64,000 nt of DNA, taken from Bordetella genomosp. 9. Lineage in GTDB: Bacteria; Pseudomonadota; Gammaproteobacteria; Burkholderiales; Burkholderiaceae_B. Shown here piece by piece: positions 19,392 through 27,687 of the stretch (within the stretch, counting starts at the first letter, position 1; every line of letters starts with the position of its first letter). The stretch is taken from assembly GCF_002261425.1 (NCBI RefSeq), contig NZ_NEVJ01000003.1, positions 186,001-250,000 of the forward strand, in the 5' to 3' direction. A program made the translations under genes and the position numbers. A model generated the notes under the pieces. The model had not been told where the DNA came from, ran no database searches, and worked only from the letters and a program-made list of their open reading frames with translations.

Positions 19392-20072
19392 TCAGCGCGT
19401 CTTGCGGAAGGTCAGGTTGACGCGGCTGGCGCCCGTCGCGGGATGCACGCCGTCGCGCAGTGGCGCGATGCCGTGGAAGGCCAGGCGCGACGGACCGCCC
19501 CATACGGCCACGTCGCCGTGCACCAGCGGGAAACGCCGCGGGCGGTCGGCGCGCTGCAGGCCGCCGAAAAGAAAGGTGGCCGGCAAGCCCAGGGATATCG
19601 ACACGATGGGCGCGCTCAGGTCCAGTTCGTCGCGATCCTGGTGCAGGGTCAGGCGGGCCCCGGGGCGATACAGGTTGATCAGGCAGGCTTGCGGCGCGAA
19701 ATCCGCATAGCCGGCGTGCGCCGCGGCCTCGCGCGCCAGGCGCGCCAGGCTATCCGGCATGGCGGGCCAGGGCTTGCCGCTGAGCGGATCTTCCGCGCCA
19801 TACCGGTAGCCACGGCGATCCGAAATCCAGCCCTGGTCGCCGCAGTTGGTCATCGCCACCGACATCCGCTGCCCGCCGGGCGTAATCAGGTGCCGGAAGG
19901 GCGCGTCCGCCGCGACGGCCTTGACCGCGGCCAGCAGTTCGGCCGCGCGCGAGCAGGCATAGCGCCGCAGCAGCACGGCGCCCGGCGCGATGGGTTCATC
20001 CCAGGGCGCTTCTTCGTCGGGGCTGCCGAACAGATCGGCGGTGGCCGGTGGCGGGGCGTGAGAATCAGCCAT
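19392..20072 (-). CDS. alkB: AlkB-like 2-oxoglutarate/Fe(II) dioxygenase
   Basis: Predicted nucleic-acid repair demethylase that reverses alkyl damage, 226 aa, close to E. coli AlkB length. The start at 20072 gives MADSHAPPPAT. Iron ligands are His144 and Asp146 (LHQDRDE) and His200 (FHGIAPLRDG); the RVNLTFR end (217-223) supplies the 2-oxoglutarate-binding arginines. TNCGDQGWISDRRGYRY matches the AlkB substrate lid. It is convergent with xerD and divergent from the carbonic anhydrase gene. Confidence 0.93.
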   Translation of the reverse strand: MADSHAPPPATADLFGSPDEEAPWDEPIAPGAVLLRRYACSRAAELLAAVKAVAADAPFRHLITPGGQRMSVAMTNCGDQGWISDRRGYRYGAEDPLSGKPWPAMPDSLARLAREAAAHAGYADFAPQACLINLYRPGARLTLHQDRDELDLSAPIVSISLGLPATFLFGGLQRADRPRRFPLVHGDVAVWGGPSRLAFHGIAPLRDGVHPATGASRVNLTFRKTR

Positions 20073-20080
20073 GCCCTCGA

Positions 20081-20111
20081 TTGTAGGCCGCGCCACGCGG
20101 GGCGCTAGAAT
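20081..20111 (+). promoter_or_regulatory. Possible sigma-70 promoter for carbonic anhydrase
   Basis: TTGTAG at 20081-20086 and TAGAAT at 20106-20111 are separated by 19 bases, longer than the ideal 17. The next downstream gene starts at 20143, leaving a short leader. The -10 match is good and the -35 is moderate; the long spacer keeps confidence low. Confidence 0.35.
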
Positions 20112-20142
20112 AGGCTTCGTTTTTCCTGCAGGCGCGACCACC

Positions 20143-20805
20143 ATGGACTTGACTTTCGACTTCCCCCAGCGGCTTGCCCGCGGATACCAGGATTTCCTCT
20201 CTGGACGTTTCCATGCGGAGCGCAACCGGTATCGACAATTGGCGGAAGGTCAGAGTCCCGAGATCATGGTCATCGGCTGCTGTGATTCGCGCGTGGCGCC
20301 GGAACTGATCTTCGACGCCGGCCCCGGCGAAATCTTCGTTCTGCGCAACGTGGCCAACCTGGTCCCGCCCTACGAACCGGATTCGCACTATCACGGCACC
20401 AGCTCCGCCATCGAATTCGCGGTCAACGGATTGAACGTGAAGCATATCGTCGTGATGGGCCATGCATCCTGCGGCGGCATCCGTTCGTACTACGACGATG
20501 CCGAGCCGCTGGCCAAGGGCGACTTCATCGGCAAATGGATGTCGCAGATCGACGCCACCGCGCGCAAGGTCGACATGACCGGCGACCGCGTGGCCGACCT
20601 GCGCCGCCTGGAGCTCAAGGTGGTGGAGCACAGCCTGAAGAACCTGATGACCTTCCCGTACATCAGCCAGCGCGTGCAGCGCGGCGAGCTGCAGCTGCAC
20701 GGCGCCTATTTCGGCGTGGCCACCGGCCTGCTGTTCGTTCGCGATTCCAAATCGGGCGAGTTCGTGCCGGTCGGCGAAGGCCCGGCCGACGACGGCGCGG
20801 CCTGA
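20143..20805 (+). CDS. Beta-class carbonic anhydrase
   Basis: Zinc enzyme that interconverts CO2 and bicarbonate, 220 aa, the normal beta-class length. Zinc ligands and dyad are Cys47, Asp48 and Arg50 (CCDSRV), His107 and Cys110 (GHASCGGI). The start at 20143 gives MDLTFDFPQRL; an in-frame upstream ATG at 20071 overlaps the divergent alkB start region and is unlikely. FVLRNVANLVPPY is also conserved. Confidence 0.95.
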   Translation: MDLTFDFPQRLARGYQDFLSGRFHAERNRYRQLAEGQSPEIMVIGCCDSRVAPELIFDAGPGEIFVLRNVANLVPPYEPDSHYHGTSSAIEFAVNGLNVKHIVVMGHASCGGIRSYYDDAEPLAKGDFIGKWMSQIDATARKVDMTGDRVADLRRLELKVVEHSLKNLMTFPYISQRVQRGELQLHGAYFGVATGLLFVRDSKSGEFVPVGEGPADDGAA

Positions 20806-20817
20806 GGCCAGCACGCG

Positions 20818-21678
20818 ATGCCGGCATCGTTTCCGCCACGTTCATCCCACCTGTCCTTCAGCGCGCCGCGGCGCCGTGTGCTGCGCGCGCTGGGCGCCGC
20901 GGCCGCGGGCCTGGCCGCCGCGCCCGTCGCGCGGGTCCGGGCCCAGCCGGCGCCTTTGCGCATCGGCGTGATCGCCAGCGTCGCCAACGAAGCCACGGAA
21001 ATCGCCATCACGCAGGCGCGCGATGCCGGCGTCAACGCCAGGCTGGTGGAGTTCGCCGACTGGGTGATGCCGAACGTCGCGGTGGCGGACGGCTCCATCG
21101 AGGCCAATTTCTTCCAGCACCAGCCTTTCCTGGATCTGTTCAACCGCAGCCGCGGCGCGAACCTGACTTCCGTGGCCTATGGTTATTCGACCACGATGGG
21201 GCTGTTTTCCAAGAAAGTTAAGCGGGGCGAACCCATGCCGCATGGCGCGTCGATCGGCGTGCCGGCCGACCCGGTGAATACCGGCCGCGCCTTGCTGCTG
21301 CTGCAGTCCATGGGCCTGATCAAGCTGAAGGCCGGCGCCGCCGAACGGGCCACGCTGCTCGACGTGGAAAGCAATCCGCTGGATCTCAAATTCGTCGCGA
21401 TCGAAGGCGCGCAGGCGGCCCGCGCCTTCGATGACGTGACGGCGTCGGCCACCTACACGACCTTCGCCAAGCATGGCGGGCTGGACGAAAAGGACGGCCT
21501 GGCCTTCGACAACAACGATCCCGACAATGTGCGGCGCTACGCGATACGCTGGGTCGCGCTGCCCGAACACGCCCAGGACGCGCGCCTGCTGAAATTCATC
21601 GAGGTCTACCAGCAGTCCCCGGAGGTCAAGGGCACGCTGCGGCGCCTGTACGGGGACCTGATCGACTTCCCCTGGTAG
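20818..21678 (+). CDS. MetQ/NlpA-family substrate-binding protein without lipobox
   Basis: Periplasmic binding protein of the NlpA/MetQ family (D-methionine-type ABC importers), 286 aa. Family features are LRIGVIASVANEATEIAITQA, the EANFFQHQPFLD motif and ATYTTFAKHGGL. The N-terminus carries RRRVLRALGAAAAGLAAAP, a twin-arginine-like signal with cleavage near RAQP. It has no lipobox cysteine, although the family is normally lipidated. No metN or metI gene is adjacent, so it would have to work with a distant transporter. It lies 12 bases after the carbonic anhydrase gene. Confidence 0.88.
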   Translation: MPASFPPRSSHLSFSAPRRRVLRALGAAAAGLAAAPVARVRAQPAPLRIGVIASVANEATEIAITQARDAGVNARLVEFADWVMPNVAVADGSIEANFFQHQPFLDLFNRSRGANLTSVAYGYSTTMGLFSKKVKRGEPMPHGASIGVPADPVNTGRALLLLQSMGLIKLKAGAAERATLLDVESNPLDLKFVAIEGAQAARAFDDVTASATYTTFAKHGGLDEKDGLAFDNNDPDNVRRYAIRWVALPEHAQDARLLKFIEVYQQSPEVKGTLRRLYGDLIDFPW

Positions 21679-21700
21679 GGCGGGGGAAGCCGGGGGAGGT

Positions 21701-21756
21701 GATCAAACCCTGGCGATCAAACCCTGGTGATCAAACCTCGGCGGTCAATCCTCGGC
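21701..21756. repeat. Four 14-base tandem repeats running into a stop codon
   Basis: Successive units GATCAAACCCTGGC, GATCAAACCCTGGT, GATCAAACCTCGGC and GGTCAATCCTCGGC. The last contains the TGA (minus strand) of the AI-2E-type gene. Divergence rises toward that gene. If the stop were lost, the repeats would be translated in that frame, so copy-number change could alter the C-terminus. Confidence 0.85.
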
Positions 21757-22806
21757 GGGCGCTTCGCCTTCCAGCGCGAACAGGTCCCACACCGCCACGA
21801 ACAGCGCCGCGATCAGCGGCCCGATCACGAACCCGTTCAGGCCGAACAGGGCCATCCCGCCCAGCGTCGAAATCAGGATCACCCAATCGGGAAGCTTGGT
21901 GTCCTTGCCGACCAGGATGGGGCGCATGATGTTGTCGACCGTGCCGATCACCAGCACGCAGAAGGCGATCAGGCCCACGCCTTGCCAGATGGCCCCGGTC
22001 ACCAGGAAGTACACGGCCACCGGCACCCAGATCAGGGCCGCGCCCACCGCCGGCAGCAGGGACAGGAAGGCCATCAACACCCCCCACAGCAGCGAGCCCT
22101 GGATGCCCAGCACCCAGAACGCCAGGCCGCCCAGCAGGCCCTGCGTCGCCGCCACCGCCACGTTCCCCTTGATCGTCGCCCGGATGACGGTGGTGAATTT
22201 GCGCGTCAGGTGCTTCTTGTAGGCCTCGCTGAGCGGAACCGCGCGGTTGATGGCGCGCGACAGCGCCGCGCCGTCGCGCAACAGGAAAAACAGCAGGTAC
22301 AGCATGACGCCGAAACTGACCACGAACTGGAACGTGTCCTGGCCGATGCTGAACGCCTGCGTGGCCAGGAACTGGCTGCCCTGCACGGTCGCGGCGCTGA
22401 GCTTCTGCTGCAGGCTGCGTATGTCCGACAGGTCGAACCGGTCCAGCAGAGCGTGCACGGACGGCGGCATGGCGTTTATCACGCGCTCGAAGTACAGGCC
22501 GAAATTCAGGTCGCCCGACTTTATCTGTTGGTACAGCGCCGTACCTTCCTGCACCAGCGAGCCGGTGATCAGGATCACTGGCAGAATGGCGATCAGCACG
22601 CACAGCATCAAGGTGATCAGCGCCGCCGTGTTGCGGCGCTTGCCCATGCGCGCCAGCAGGCGGCGGTGCAGGGGGGCGAAGATGATGGCCAGGATGGTGC
22701 CCCAGAACACGGCGCCGTAGAATGGCCAGAGTATCCAGCCGAAAGCGATCGACACAGCGATCAGCAGGAAGATGAAAGTCCGGTAATGCAGGTTGGAATT
22801 GCTCAT
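21745..22806 (-). CDS. AI-2E family transporter (PerM/YdiK-like membrane protein)
   Basis: Polytopic inner-membrane protein of 353 aa. Eight or so helices surround a hydrophilic central region (about 80-190). Family motifs are [22 protein letters not shown] helices, [28 protein letters not shown] and [21 protein letters not shown] at the C-terminus. The name comes from the autoinducer-2 exporter TqsA, but many members do other transport, so the substrate is open. It is divergent from the Fur-like gene. Confidence 0.9.
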   Translation of the reverse strand: MSNSNLHYRTFIFLLIAVSIAFGWILWPFYGAVFWGTILAIIFAPLHRRLLARMGKRRNTAALITLMLCVLIAILPVILITGSLVQEGTALYQQIKSGDLNFGLYFERVINAMPPSVHALLDRFDLSDIRSLQQKLSAATVQGSQFLATQAFSIGQDTFQFVVSFGVMLYLLFFLLRDGAALSRAINRAVPLSEAYKKHLTRKFTTVIRATIKGNVAVAATQGLLGGLAFWVLGIQGSLLWGVLMAFLSLLPAVGAALIWVPVAVYFLVTGAIWQGVGLIAFCVLVIGTVDNIMRPILVGKDTKLPDWVILISTLGGMALFGLNGFVIGPLIAALFVAVWDLFALEGEAPAED

Positions 22807-22913
22807 TGTTGGGGATTCCCGCGATAGCGCGCACCGCCCGTACGACGATGCGCCATGCGCATGATGCCATTGTTGGCAGGCCCGTGCGCCATTCTTGCAG
22901 GTGGAGGACAGAC

Positions 22914-23324
22914 ATGACGGATTCCGTCGATCTCAAGGGCATCGGGCTGAAAGTCACATTTCCCCGCCTGAAAATACTGGATCTCTTTCGCAACAGCGAA
23001 CAGCGGCATCTGAGCGCCGAAGACGTCTATCGGCATCTGATGAACGAAGGCGTGGAAATGGGGCTGGCGACCGTCTATCGCGTGCTGACGCAGTTCGAGC
23101 AGGCGGGGCTGCTGAAACGCAGCCAGCTGGGCGGCAACAAGGCGGTGTTCGAGCTGAACGATGGCGACCGCCATCACGGCCATCTGGTCAGCACGTCGAC
23201 CGGCGACGTGGAAGAGTTCGTCGATCCGGAGATCGAACGCCGCCTCCGGCAGATTGCCGACGATATGGGCTACAGCCTGACCGAGTTCACGATCACGATC
23301 TTCGCCACGCCCAAGCAGGCCTAG
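22914..23324 (+). CDS. Fur family transcriptional regulator lacking cysteines
   Basis: Metal-responsive regulator of 136 aa; the ATG at 22914 follows GGAGG. The winged-helix half is nearly canonical Fur ([44 protein letters not shown]). The regulatory metal site survives in part (His87, His88, His90 and Glu residues). The two cysteines of the structural CxxC are replaced by Ser93 and Thr96 (HLVSTSTG), and the whole protein has no cysteine. It is therefore a paralogue rather than the main Fur, and may bind metal differently. Confidence 0.9.
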   Translation: MTDSVDLKGIGLKVTFPRLKILDLFRNSEQRHLSAEDVYRHLMNEGVEMGLATVYRVLTQFEQAGLLKRSQLGGNKAVFELNDGDRHHGHLVSTSTGDVEEFVDPEIERRLRQIADDMGYSLTEFTITIFATPKQA

Positions 23325-23342
23325 GCCCAGGCTGGCGGCGCG

Positions 23343-24236
23343 TCAGCGGCTGGCGGTGGCGGTGTCGAAGAACCGCGCCAGCAGCGGCGTCTCGTCGCCG
23401 ACGCGATGGGCGAGCAGGATCTGGCTGCTGGCATCCGGCGTATCCAGCGGCCGGTAGACCACCCCGGGAATACCGGTCTTGGCATAGGTCTCCGGCAGCA
23501 CGGACACGCCCATGCCCGCCGCGACCAGGCCCACGATGGTGGCGCCTTCCCGGGCTTCCTGGCCGATCTGCAGCGCGAAGCCGGCACGGCTGGCCAGCAC
23601 GCCCACGTGCTCGAACAGCCCGCAGCCCAAGCCGCGCGGGAACAGGATGAAGGACTCGCCCGACAAGGCCGCCATGGGCAGGGGGCCATCGCCGCGCGCC
23701 AGCTTGTGTCCCGCGGGCAGGGCGGCCATCAGGCGGTCGCTCCACAGTGTCAGGACCCGGATGTCGGGGGGCGGGCAGAACAGGATGGACGGGCGCAGGA
23801 AGCCGACGTCGATGCTGCGGTCGGCCAGGGCCTGCAACTGTTGGCCGGTGGACATGTGCAGCAGGTCGGCCCGGGCGCCCGGATGCCGGCTGCGGAATTC
23901 CTGCACGATGCGCGGAAAGGCCTCGAACATGGGCACGGAGGCGGTGAAGGCGATGCGGATCTCGCCGGCTTCGCCCTGCAGCGCCTGCCGCACGACGTCG
24001 CCGGCGCGTTCCAGGTGCTGCAACGCCCGCCGCGCCTGTTCCAGGAACAGCGTGCCGGCCTCGGTCAGCTCCACGCGCCGCTTGGTCCGGTGCAGCAGGG
24101 TGGCGCCCAGTTCGTCTTCCAGGGATTTCACCTGCATGCTCAGGGGCGGCTGGCTGACGTGCAGGCGCCGCGCCGCGGCGCTGAAGCTCAGTTCCTCTGC
24201 CACCGCCACGAAATAGCGAAGCTGGCGAAAATCCAT
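23343..24236 (-). CDS. LysR family transcriptional regulator
   Basis: Regulator of 297 aa. The ATG at 24236 gives MDFRQLRYFVAVAEELSFS; the frame is open upstream but that part is not conserved. The helix-turn-helix spans residues 1-60 (SQPPLSMQVKSLEDELGA). The effector domain (90-290) resembles BenM/CatR-type regulators, with IRIAFTASVPMFEAFP. It is divergent from the Bug receptor at 24355 and probably controls it, together with the aldolase-family gene downstream. Confidence 0.93.
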   Translation of the reverse strand: MDFRQLRYFVAVAEELSFSAAARRLHVSQPPLSMQVKSLEDELGATLLHRTKRRVELTEAGTLFLEQARRALQHLERAGDVVRQALQGEAGEIRIAFTASVPMFEAFPRIVQEFRSRHPGARADLLHMSTGQQLQALADRSIDVGFLRPSILFCPPPDIRVLTLWSDRLMAALPAGHKLARGDGPLPMAALSGESFILFPRGLGCGLFEHVGVLASRAGFALQIGQEAREGATIVGLVAAGMGVSVLPETYAKTGIPGVVYRPLDTPDASSQILLAHRVGDETPLLARFFDTATASR

Positions 24237-24250
24237 GGTTATCTGAAAAA

Positions 24251-24335
24251 CGTATAAATGTTGATGGGAAAAAGTATTGGACGCTATCGCTAAGGGTAAA
24301 CCATTATAACGTTTGCAACAGAAGGTATTTATACG
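24251..24335. promoter_or_regulatory. Inverted repeats in the LysR/Bug divergent promoter
   Basis: CGTATAAAT (24251-24259) and its exact reverse complement ATTTATACG (24327-24335) sit 67 bases apart, near opposite ends of the 118-base gap. TATAAC at 24305-24310 could be a -10 for the Bug gene. The region is distinctly AT-rich. Paired recognition sites for the LysR protein are the simplest reading. Confidence 0.5.
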
Positions 24336-24354
24336 CAATTCTCAGGAGACCTGA

Positions 24355-25347
24355 ATGCGAGCCCGCAGCGCGCTTACCAAGTTTGTCCGCGGCTTTGGCC
24401 TGGCGACCGCCATGGCCACCGCCGTGATGCCGGGGATCGGGCACGCCGCCGATTTCCCGTCGAAGCCCATCAAGATCGTCGTGCCTTATGCGCCCGGCGG
24501 CGCGGTCGACATCGTGACCCGGCTGGTCGCCCAGAAGATGGGTGAAACGCTCAAGCAAAGCATCATTATCGATAACCGCCCCGGCGGCGCCACCAATATC
24601 GGCATGGACATCGTGGCGCGATCGCCGGCCGACGGCTACACCTTGCTGACGGCGTCCAATTCGCTGGCCAGCAATGCGTCGCTGTTCTCCAACCTGAACT
24701 TCGACCCGGCCAAGGATCTGATTCCCGTCGGCGCGATCGGCTACGCGCCGCTGGTGGTGGTGGTGCCGGCCTCGTCGCAGTTCAAGACGCTGCAGGACAT
24801 GATCGCCTACGGCAAGGCCAATCCGGACAAGCTGACGTTCGCGACCGCCGGCAACGGCAGCTCGGGCCACCTGGCCAGCGAACTGCTGAAGGACGAAGGC
24901 AAGTTCAACGCGCTGCACGTGCCCTACAAGGGCGGCGCGCCGGCCATCACCGACATGCTGGGCGGCCGGATCGACTTCATGGCCATCAATCCGGTCGAAG
25001 CCATTCCGCACATCAGGGCCGGCAAGATGACGACCCTGGCCGTGCTGGACAGCAAGCCGTCCGCGCTGCTGCCGGGGGTGCCGACGATCTCGTCCCTGGG
25101 CCTGCCGAACGCGGCCGCGTCCGTATGGTGGGGACTGTGCGCGCCCAAGGGCACGCCCGCCGACGTGGTCGCGACGTTGAACGACGCACTGCAGAAAGCC
25201 CTGGCCGATAGCGCCGTGCAGTCGCGGCTGTCGGAACTGGGCGCGGTCACCACGCCGGGCAGCGCGGCCGACTTCGGCAAGTTCGTGCAGGACGAGACGG
25301 TGAAGTGGTCCCGCGTGATCAAGGCCGGCAATATCAAGGCAGACTAG
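24355..25347 (+). CDS. Bug/TctC family receptor protein
   Basis: Periplasmic binding protein of 330 aa with an AGGAG ribosome site. The signal peptide ends GIGHAA near residue 32, followed by the Bug motifs FPSKPIKIVVPYAPGGAVD, IIDNRPGGATNIGMD, FATAGNGSSGHLASELL and VPYKGGAPAITDMLGG. It is divergent from a LysR gene and upstream of an HMG-aldolase-family gene, which suggests import of an aromatic-degradation carboxylate. The ligand is inference. Confidence 0.94.
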   Translation: MRARSALTKFVRGFGLATAMATAVMPGIGHAADFPSKPIKIVVPYAPGGAVDIVTRLVAQKMGETLKQSIIIDNRPGGATNIGMDIVARSPADGYTLLTASNSLASNASLFSNLNFDPAKDLIPVGAIGYAPLVVVVPASSQFKTLQDMIAYGKANPDKLTFATAGNGSSGHLASELLKDEGKFNALHVPYKGGAPAITDMLGGRIDFMAINPVEAIPHIRAGKMTTLAVLDSKPSALLPGVPTISSLGLPNAAASVWWGLCAPKGTPADVVATLNDALQKALADSAVQSRLSELGAVTTPGSAADFGKFVQDETVKWSRVIKAGNIKAD

Positions 25348-25512
25348 AAGGCCCACCCCCGAAGCGCTGGCGCGCTTCCCCCTCAAGGGGGCGACGCCTG
25401 CGGACCGGCGGAGCCGGATCCGCTGCGGTGGAAGGCCCACCCCCGAAGCGCTGGCGCGCTTCCCCCTCAAGGGGGCGACGCTGGCGGACCGGCGGAGCCG
25501 GATCCGCTGCGT
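25347..25512. repeat. Tandem pair of 84-base intergenic repeats
   Basis: Two near-identical copies (25347-25430 and 25431-25512) differing at only a few bases. Each holds two dyads: GAAGCGC-TGGC-GCGCTTC and CCCCCT-CAA-GGGGG. They fill the gap between the Bug receptor and the aldolase-family gene. A 15-base identical fragment lies at 5758-5772, pointing to a dispersed, structured intergenic element. No open frame or transposase is associated. Confidence 0.9.
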
Positions 25513-25582
25513 CCTGGGTCGCACGGGCGGGCGGCGTTGGTTTCTCGGGGGGGCGGGGGCGTGTGGCGTTATGGAGAATCGA

Positions 25583-26275
25583 ATGACTTACGCGGTACGG
25601 AATATCCAGCGCGCCGATGGCGCGCTCATCAAGCAGTTGGCGGCGGCGGGGACCGCGACGGTTCATGAGGCGCAGGGCCGCAGCGGGCTGCTGCAGCCTT
25701 ACATGCGTCCCATCCAGACGGGCGTGGCGATCGGCGGCAGCGCGGTGACGGTGCTGGCCCATCCTGGCGACAACTGGATGCTGCACGTGGCCATCGAGCT
25801 GTGCCAGCCGGGCGACGTCATGGTCGTGGCCTGCAGCGCGCCGAATACCGACGGCATGTTCGGCGAATTGCTCGCCACGTCCATGCAGGCGCGCGGCGTC
25901 GTCGGCCTGGTGATCGATGCCGGCTGCCGCGACGTGCAGGCGTTGAAGGACATGCGCTTTCCGGTCTGGTCCAAGGCGATTTCCGCCAAGGGCACCATCA
26001 AGGCCACGCCCGGCTCGGTCAACCTGCCGGTGGTGTGCGGCGGCGCCATGGTATCGGCCGGCGACGTGGTGGTGGCCGATGATGACGGTATCGTGATCGT
26101 GCCGCGGCGCCGCGCGGCGGAAGTCGCGCAGGCTTGCGACGCGCGCCTGCAGAAGGAAGCCTTGAACCGCAAGCGCCTGGCCGCCGGCGAGCTGGGGCTG
26201 GACATCTACGGCATGCGCGATAAGCTGCGCGAAGCCGGCCTGGTGTACGTGGATAGCGAGAACGACCTGCCCTGA
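25583..26275 (+). CDS. RraA/LigK-family protein (4-hydroxy-4-methyl-2-oxoglutarate aldolase type)
   Basis: Class II-type aldolase of the RraA-like fold, 230 aa. The ATG at 25583 is preceded by GGAG, itself inside an upstream ATG at 25571, so the second start is preferred. LigK-type motifs are GTATVHEAQGR, VVACSAPNTDGMFGELLA, GLVIDAGCRDV and VVCGGAMVSAGDVVVADDDGIVIVP. Enzymes of this group cleave hydroxymethyl- or carboxy-hydroxy-oxoadipate at the end of the protocatechuate 4,5- and gallate pathways. The rest of such a pathway is not in the window. Confidence 0.88.
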   Translation: MTYAVRNIQRADGALIKQLAAAGTATVHEAQGRSGLLQPYMRPIQTGVAIGGSAVTVLAHPGDNWMLHVAIELCQPGDVMVVACSAPNTDGMFGELLATSMQARGVVGLVIDAGCRDVQALKDMRFPVWSKAISAKGTIKATPGSVNLPVVCGGAMVSAGDVVVADDDGIVIVPRRRAAEVAQACDARLQKEALNRKRLAAGELGLDIYGMRDKLREAGLVYVDSENDLP

Positions 26276-26309
26276 ATCCGCGCTGCTTACGCGCTCAGGC
26301 AGCAAGGCC

Positions 26310-26361
26310 GGGCCCTGCACGGCCGCCGACTGGATGATCCAGCGGCGGCCGTCCAGGGCCC
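26310..26361. terminator. Long near-perfect hairpin downstream of the aldolase-family gene
   Basis: Arms 26310-26327 and 26344-26361 pair over 18 positions with a single mismatch (GGGCCCTGcACGGCCGCC against its complement). The loop holds a second palindrome, CTGGAT-G-ATCCAG. It begins 34 bases after the stop. Only a weak T-rich tail (GTTGTCGTTCTTC) follows, so it may act as a factor-assisted terminator or a repeat element rather than a classic intrinsic terminator. Confidence 0.6.
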
Positions 26362-26397
26362 GTTGTCGTTCTTCGGAGTTCCTCGGGCCACCCAACT

Positions 26398-26414
26398 CTT
26401 ATATAATATATAAG
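26398..26414 (+). promoter_or_regulatory. AT-rich palindrome with TATAAT upstream of the chromate transporter genes
   Basis: CTTATATA-A-TATATAAG is a perfect 17-base dyad in otherwise GC-rich DNA, 55 bases before the first transporter gene. TATAAT (26402-26407) lies inside it, so a bound repressor would cover the -10 element. GntR-type operators often have this look, but no regulator gene is adjacent. Confidence 0.6.
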
Positions 26415-26468
26415 ACAGTCGCCCCAAAGTAACCCGAACCCCGCAACCTTCTCATTGGATTCCCCGGC

Positions 26469-27050
26469 ATGAAGCCCGCAGCGAACTCCGCAGCGCCCGT
26501 GATCGAGCCGCCGCTCGCCGATCCGCCCACCGTGTGGCAATTGTTCATGGGCTTTTTCTGGTTGGGGTTGACGGCGTTCGGCGGCGCCTTGCCGCTGGCG
26601 CGCCGCATGACGGTGGAAAAGCACCGCTGGATCTCCAGCGAGGAGTTCACCACGCTGCTGGGCCTGTGCCAGTTCATGCCCGGCGGCAACATCATCAACC
26701 TGTCCGTGGCCTTGGGCATGCGGTTTCGGGGCGTGCCAGGCGCCATCAGCGCGATGCTGGGCTTCGTGCTCGTGCCCACGATCGTCGTTATGATGCTGGG
26801 CGCGGTGTACGACCATTTCCAGAACGACCCGCACGTCAAGCACCTGTTCGCCGGCCTGGCGGCCGCGGCGGCGGGCCTGCTGATTTCGCTCACCTTGAAG
26901 ATGGGCGCGCCTCTGCTGAAGAACCGCTGGGGGCTGGTGGTCGCCGTGCTGTGCTTCATTGCCATCGCGGTCATGCGCATGCCGCTGCTGCCCACCATGC
27001 TGGTGATCACGCCGCTCAGCATCCTGATCACCTGGAGGATGCGCCGATGA
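26469..27050 (+). CDS. chrA: Chromate transporter, N-terminal half (short-chain ChrA)
   Basis: Membrane protein of 193 aa from the CHR superfamily, here as one of two half-size proteins. Family motifs are FFWLGLTAFGGALPLARRM, the GLCQFMPGGNIINLSVALG stretch corresponding to the usual QALPGP region, and a six-helix layout. Bidomain ChrA has both halves in one chain; the short-chain paired form works as a heterodimer. It may export chromate or another oxyanion. The stop overlaps the next gene as ATGA. Confidence 0.9.
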   Translation: MKPAANSAAPVIEPPLADPPTVWQLFMGFFWLGLTAFGGALPLARRMTVEKHRWISSEEFTTLLGLCQFMPGGNIINLSVALGMRFRGVPGAISAMLGFVLVPTIVVMMLGAVYDHFQNDPHVKHLFAGLAAAAAGLLISLTLKMGAPLLKNRWGLVVAVLCFIAIAVMRMPLLPTMLVITPLSILITWRMRR

Positions 27051-27580
27051 CCACCGTCCTGATCCAGCTGGCCGTTCTTTTCACGCAGTTGTCGCTGATC
27101 GCTTTCGGCGGCGGCAATACCATCCTGCCGGAGATGCAGCGCCAGGTCGTCGACGTGCATCACTGGATGACGGCGGAAAACTTCACGGCGCTGTTCGCCC
27201 TGGCGCAGGCCGCGCCGGGACCGAACCTGATGATCGTGCCGATGATCGGTTGGCATATCGCCGGGCTGCCCGGCATGCTGGTCAGCAGCTTCGCCAAGTT
27301 CGTGCCGTCTTCGCTGGTGGTCATCGTGGTGATGCGCCTGTGGGATCGCTTCAAGGACAAGCCGTGGCGCGCGGTCGCGCAGGCAGGCATCTTCCCGGTC
27401 ACGGTGGGCCTGCTGGCGGCCAGCGCGGCCTTGATCACCGAAGCCTCGGTCGATGGCTGGCTGCTGGGCGCGATCGCGGCGGCTGTGGCCTTGCTGGGTT
27501 GGCGCACGCGCCTGCATCCGCTGTGGCTGCTGCTGGGCGGAGCGCTGGTCGGACTGGCGGGGCTGCCGGGCGGTTTCTAG
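27047..27580 (+). CDS. chrA: Chromate transporter, C-terminal half (short-chain ChrA)
   Basis: Partner of the preceding gene, 177 aa. The ATG at 27047 lies in the ATGA overlap. The CHR motifs are SLIAFGGGNTILPEMQRQVVD, FALAQAAPGPNLMIVPMIGW (the PGP signature) and a hydrophobic C-terminal half of four helices. The sequences of the two halves are related but not identical, as expected for a heterodimer derived from an old duplication. Confidence 0.9.
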   Translation: MTTVLIQLAVLFTQLSLIAFGGGNTILPEMQRQVVDVHHWMTAENFTALFALAQAAPGPNLMIVPMIGWHIAGLPGMLVSSFAKFVPSSLVVIVVMRLWDRFKDKPWRAVAQAGIFPVTVGLLAASAALITEASVDGWLLGAIAAAVALLGWRTRLHPLWLLLGGALVGLAGLPGGF

Positions 27581-27687
27581 CTTGATCCATGTCAGGGCGC
27601 GGTGGGCGGGATGGCGTAGAATTTCCGCCCTGGCTTGAACCTCCGGCGTGTCGATGATCCGACGCGCCGGGCCGCGTGGAATACCCG

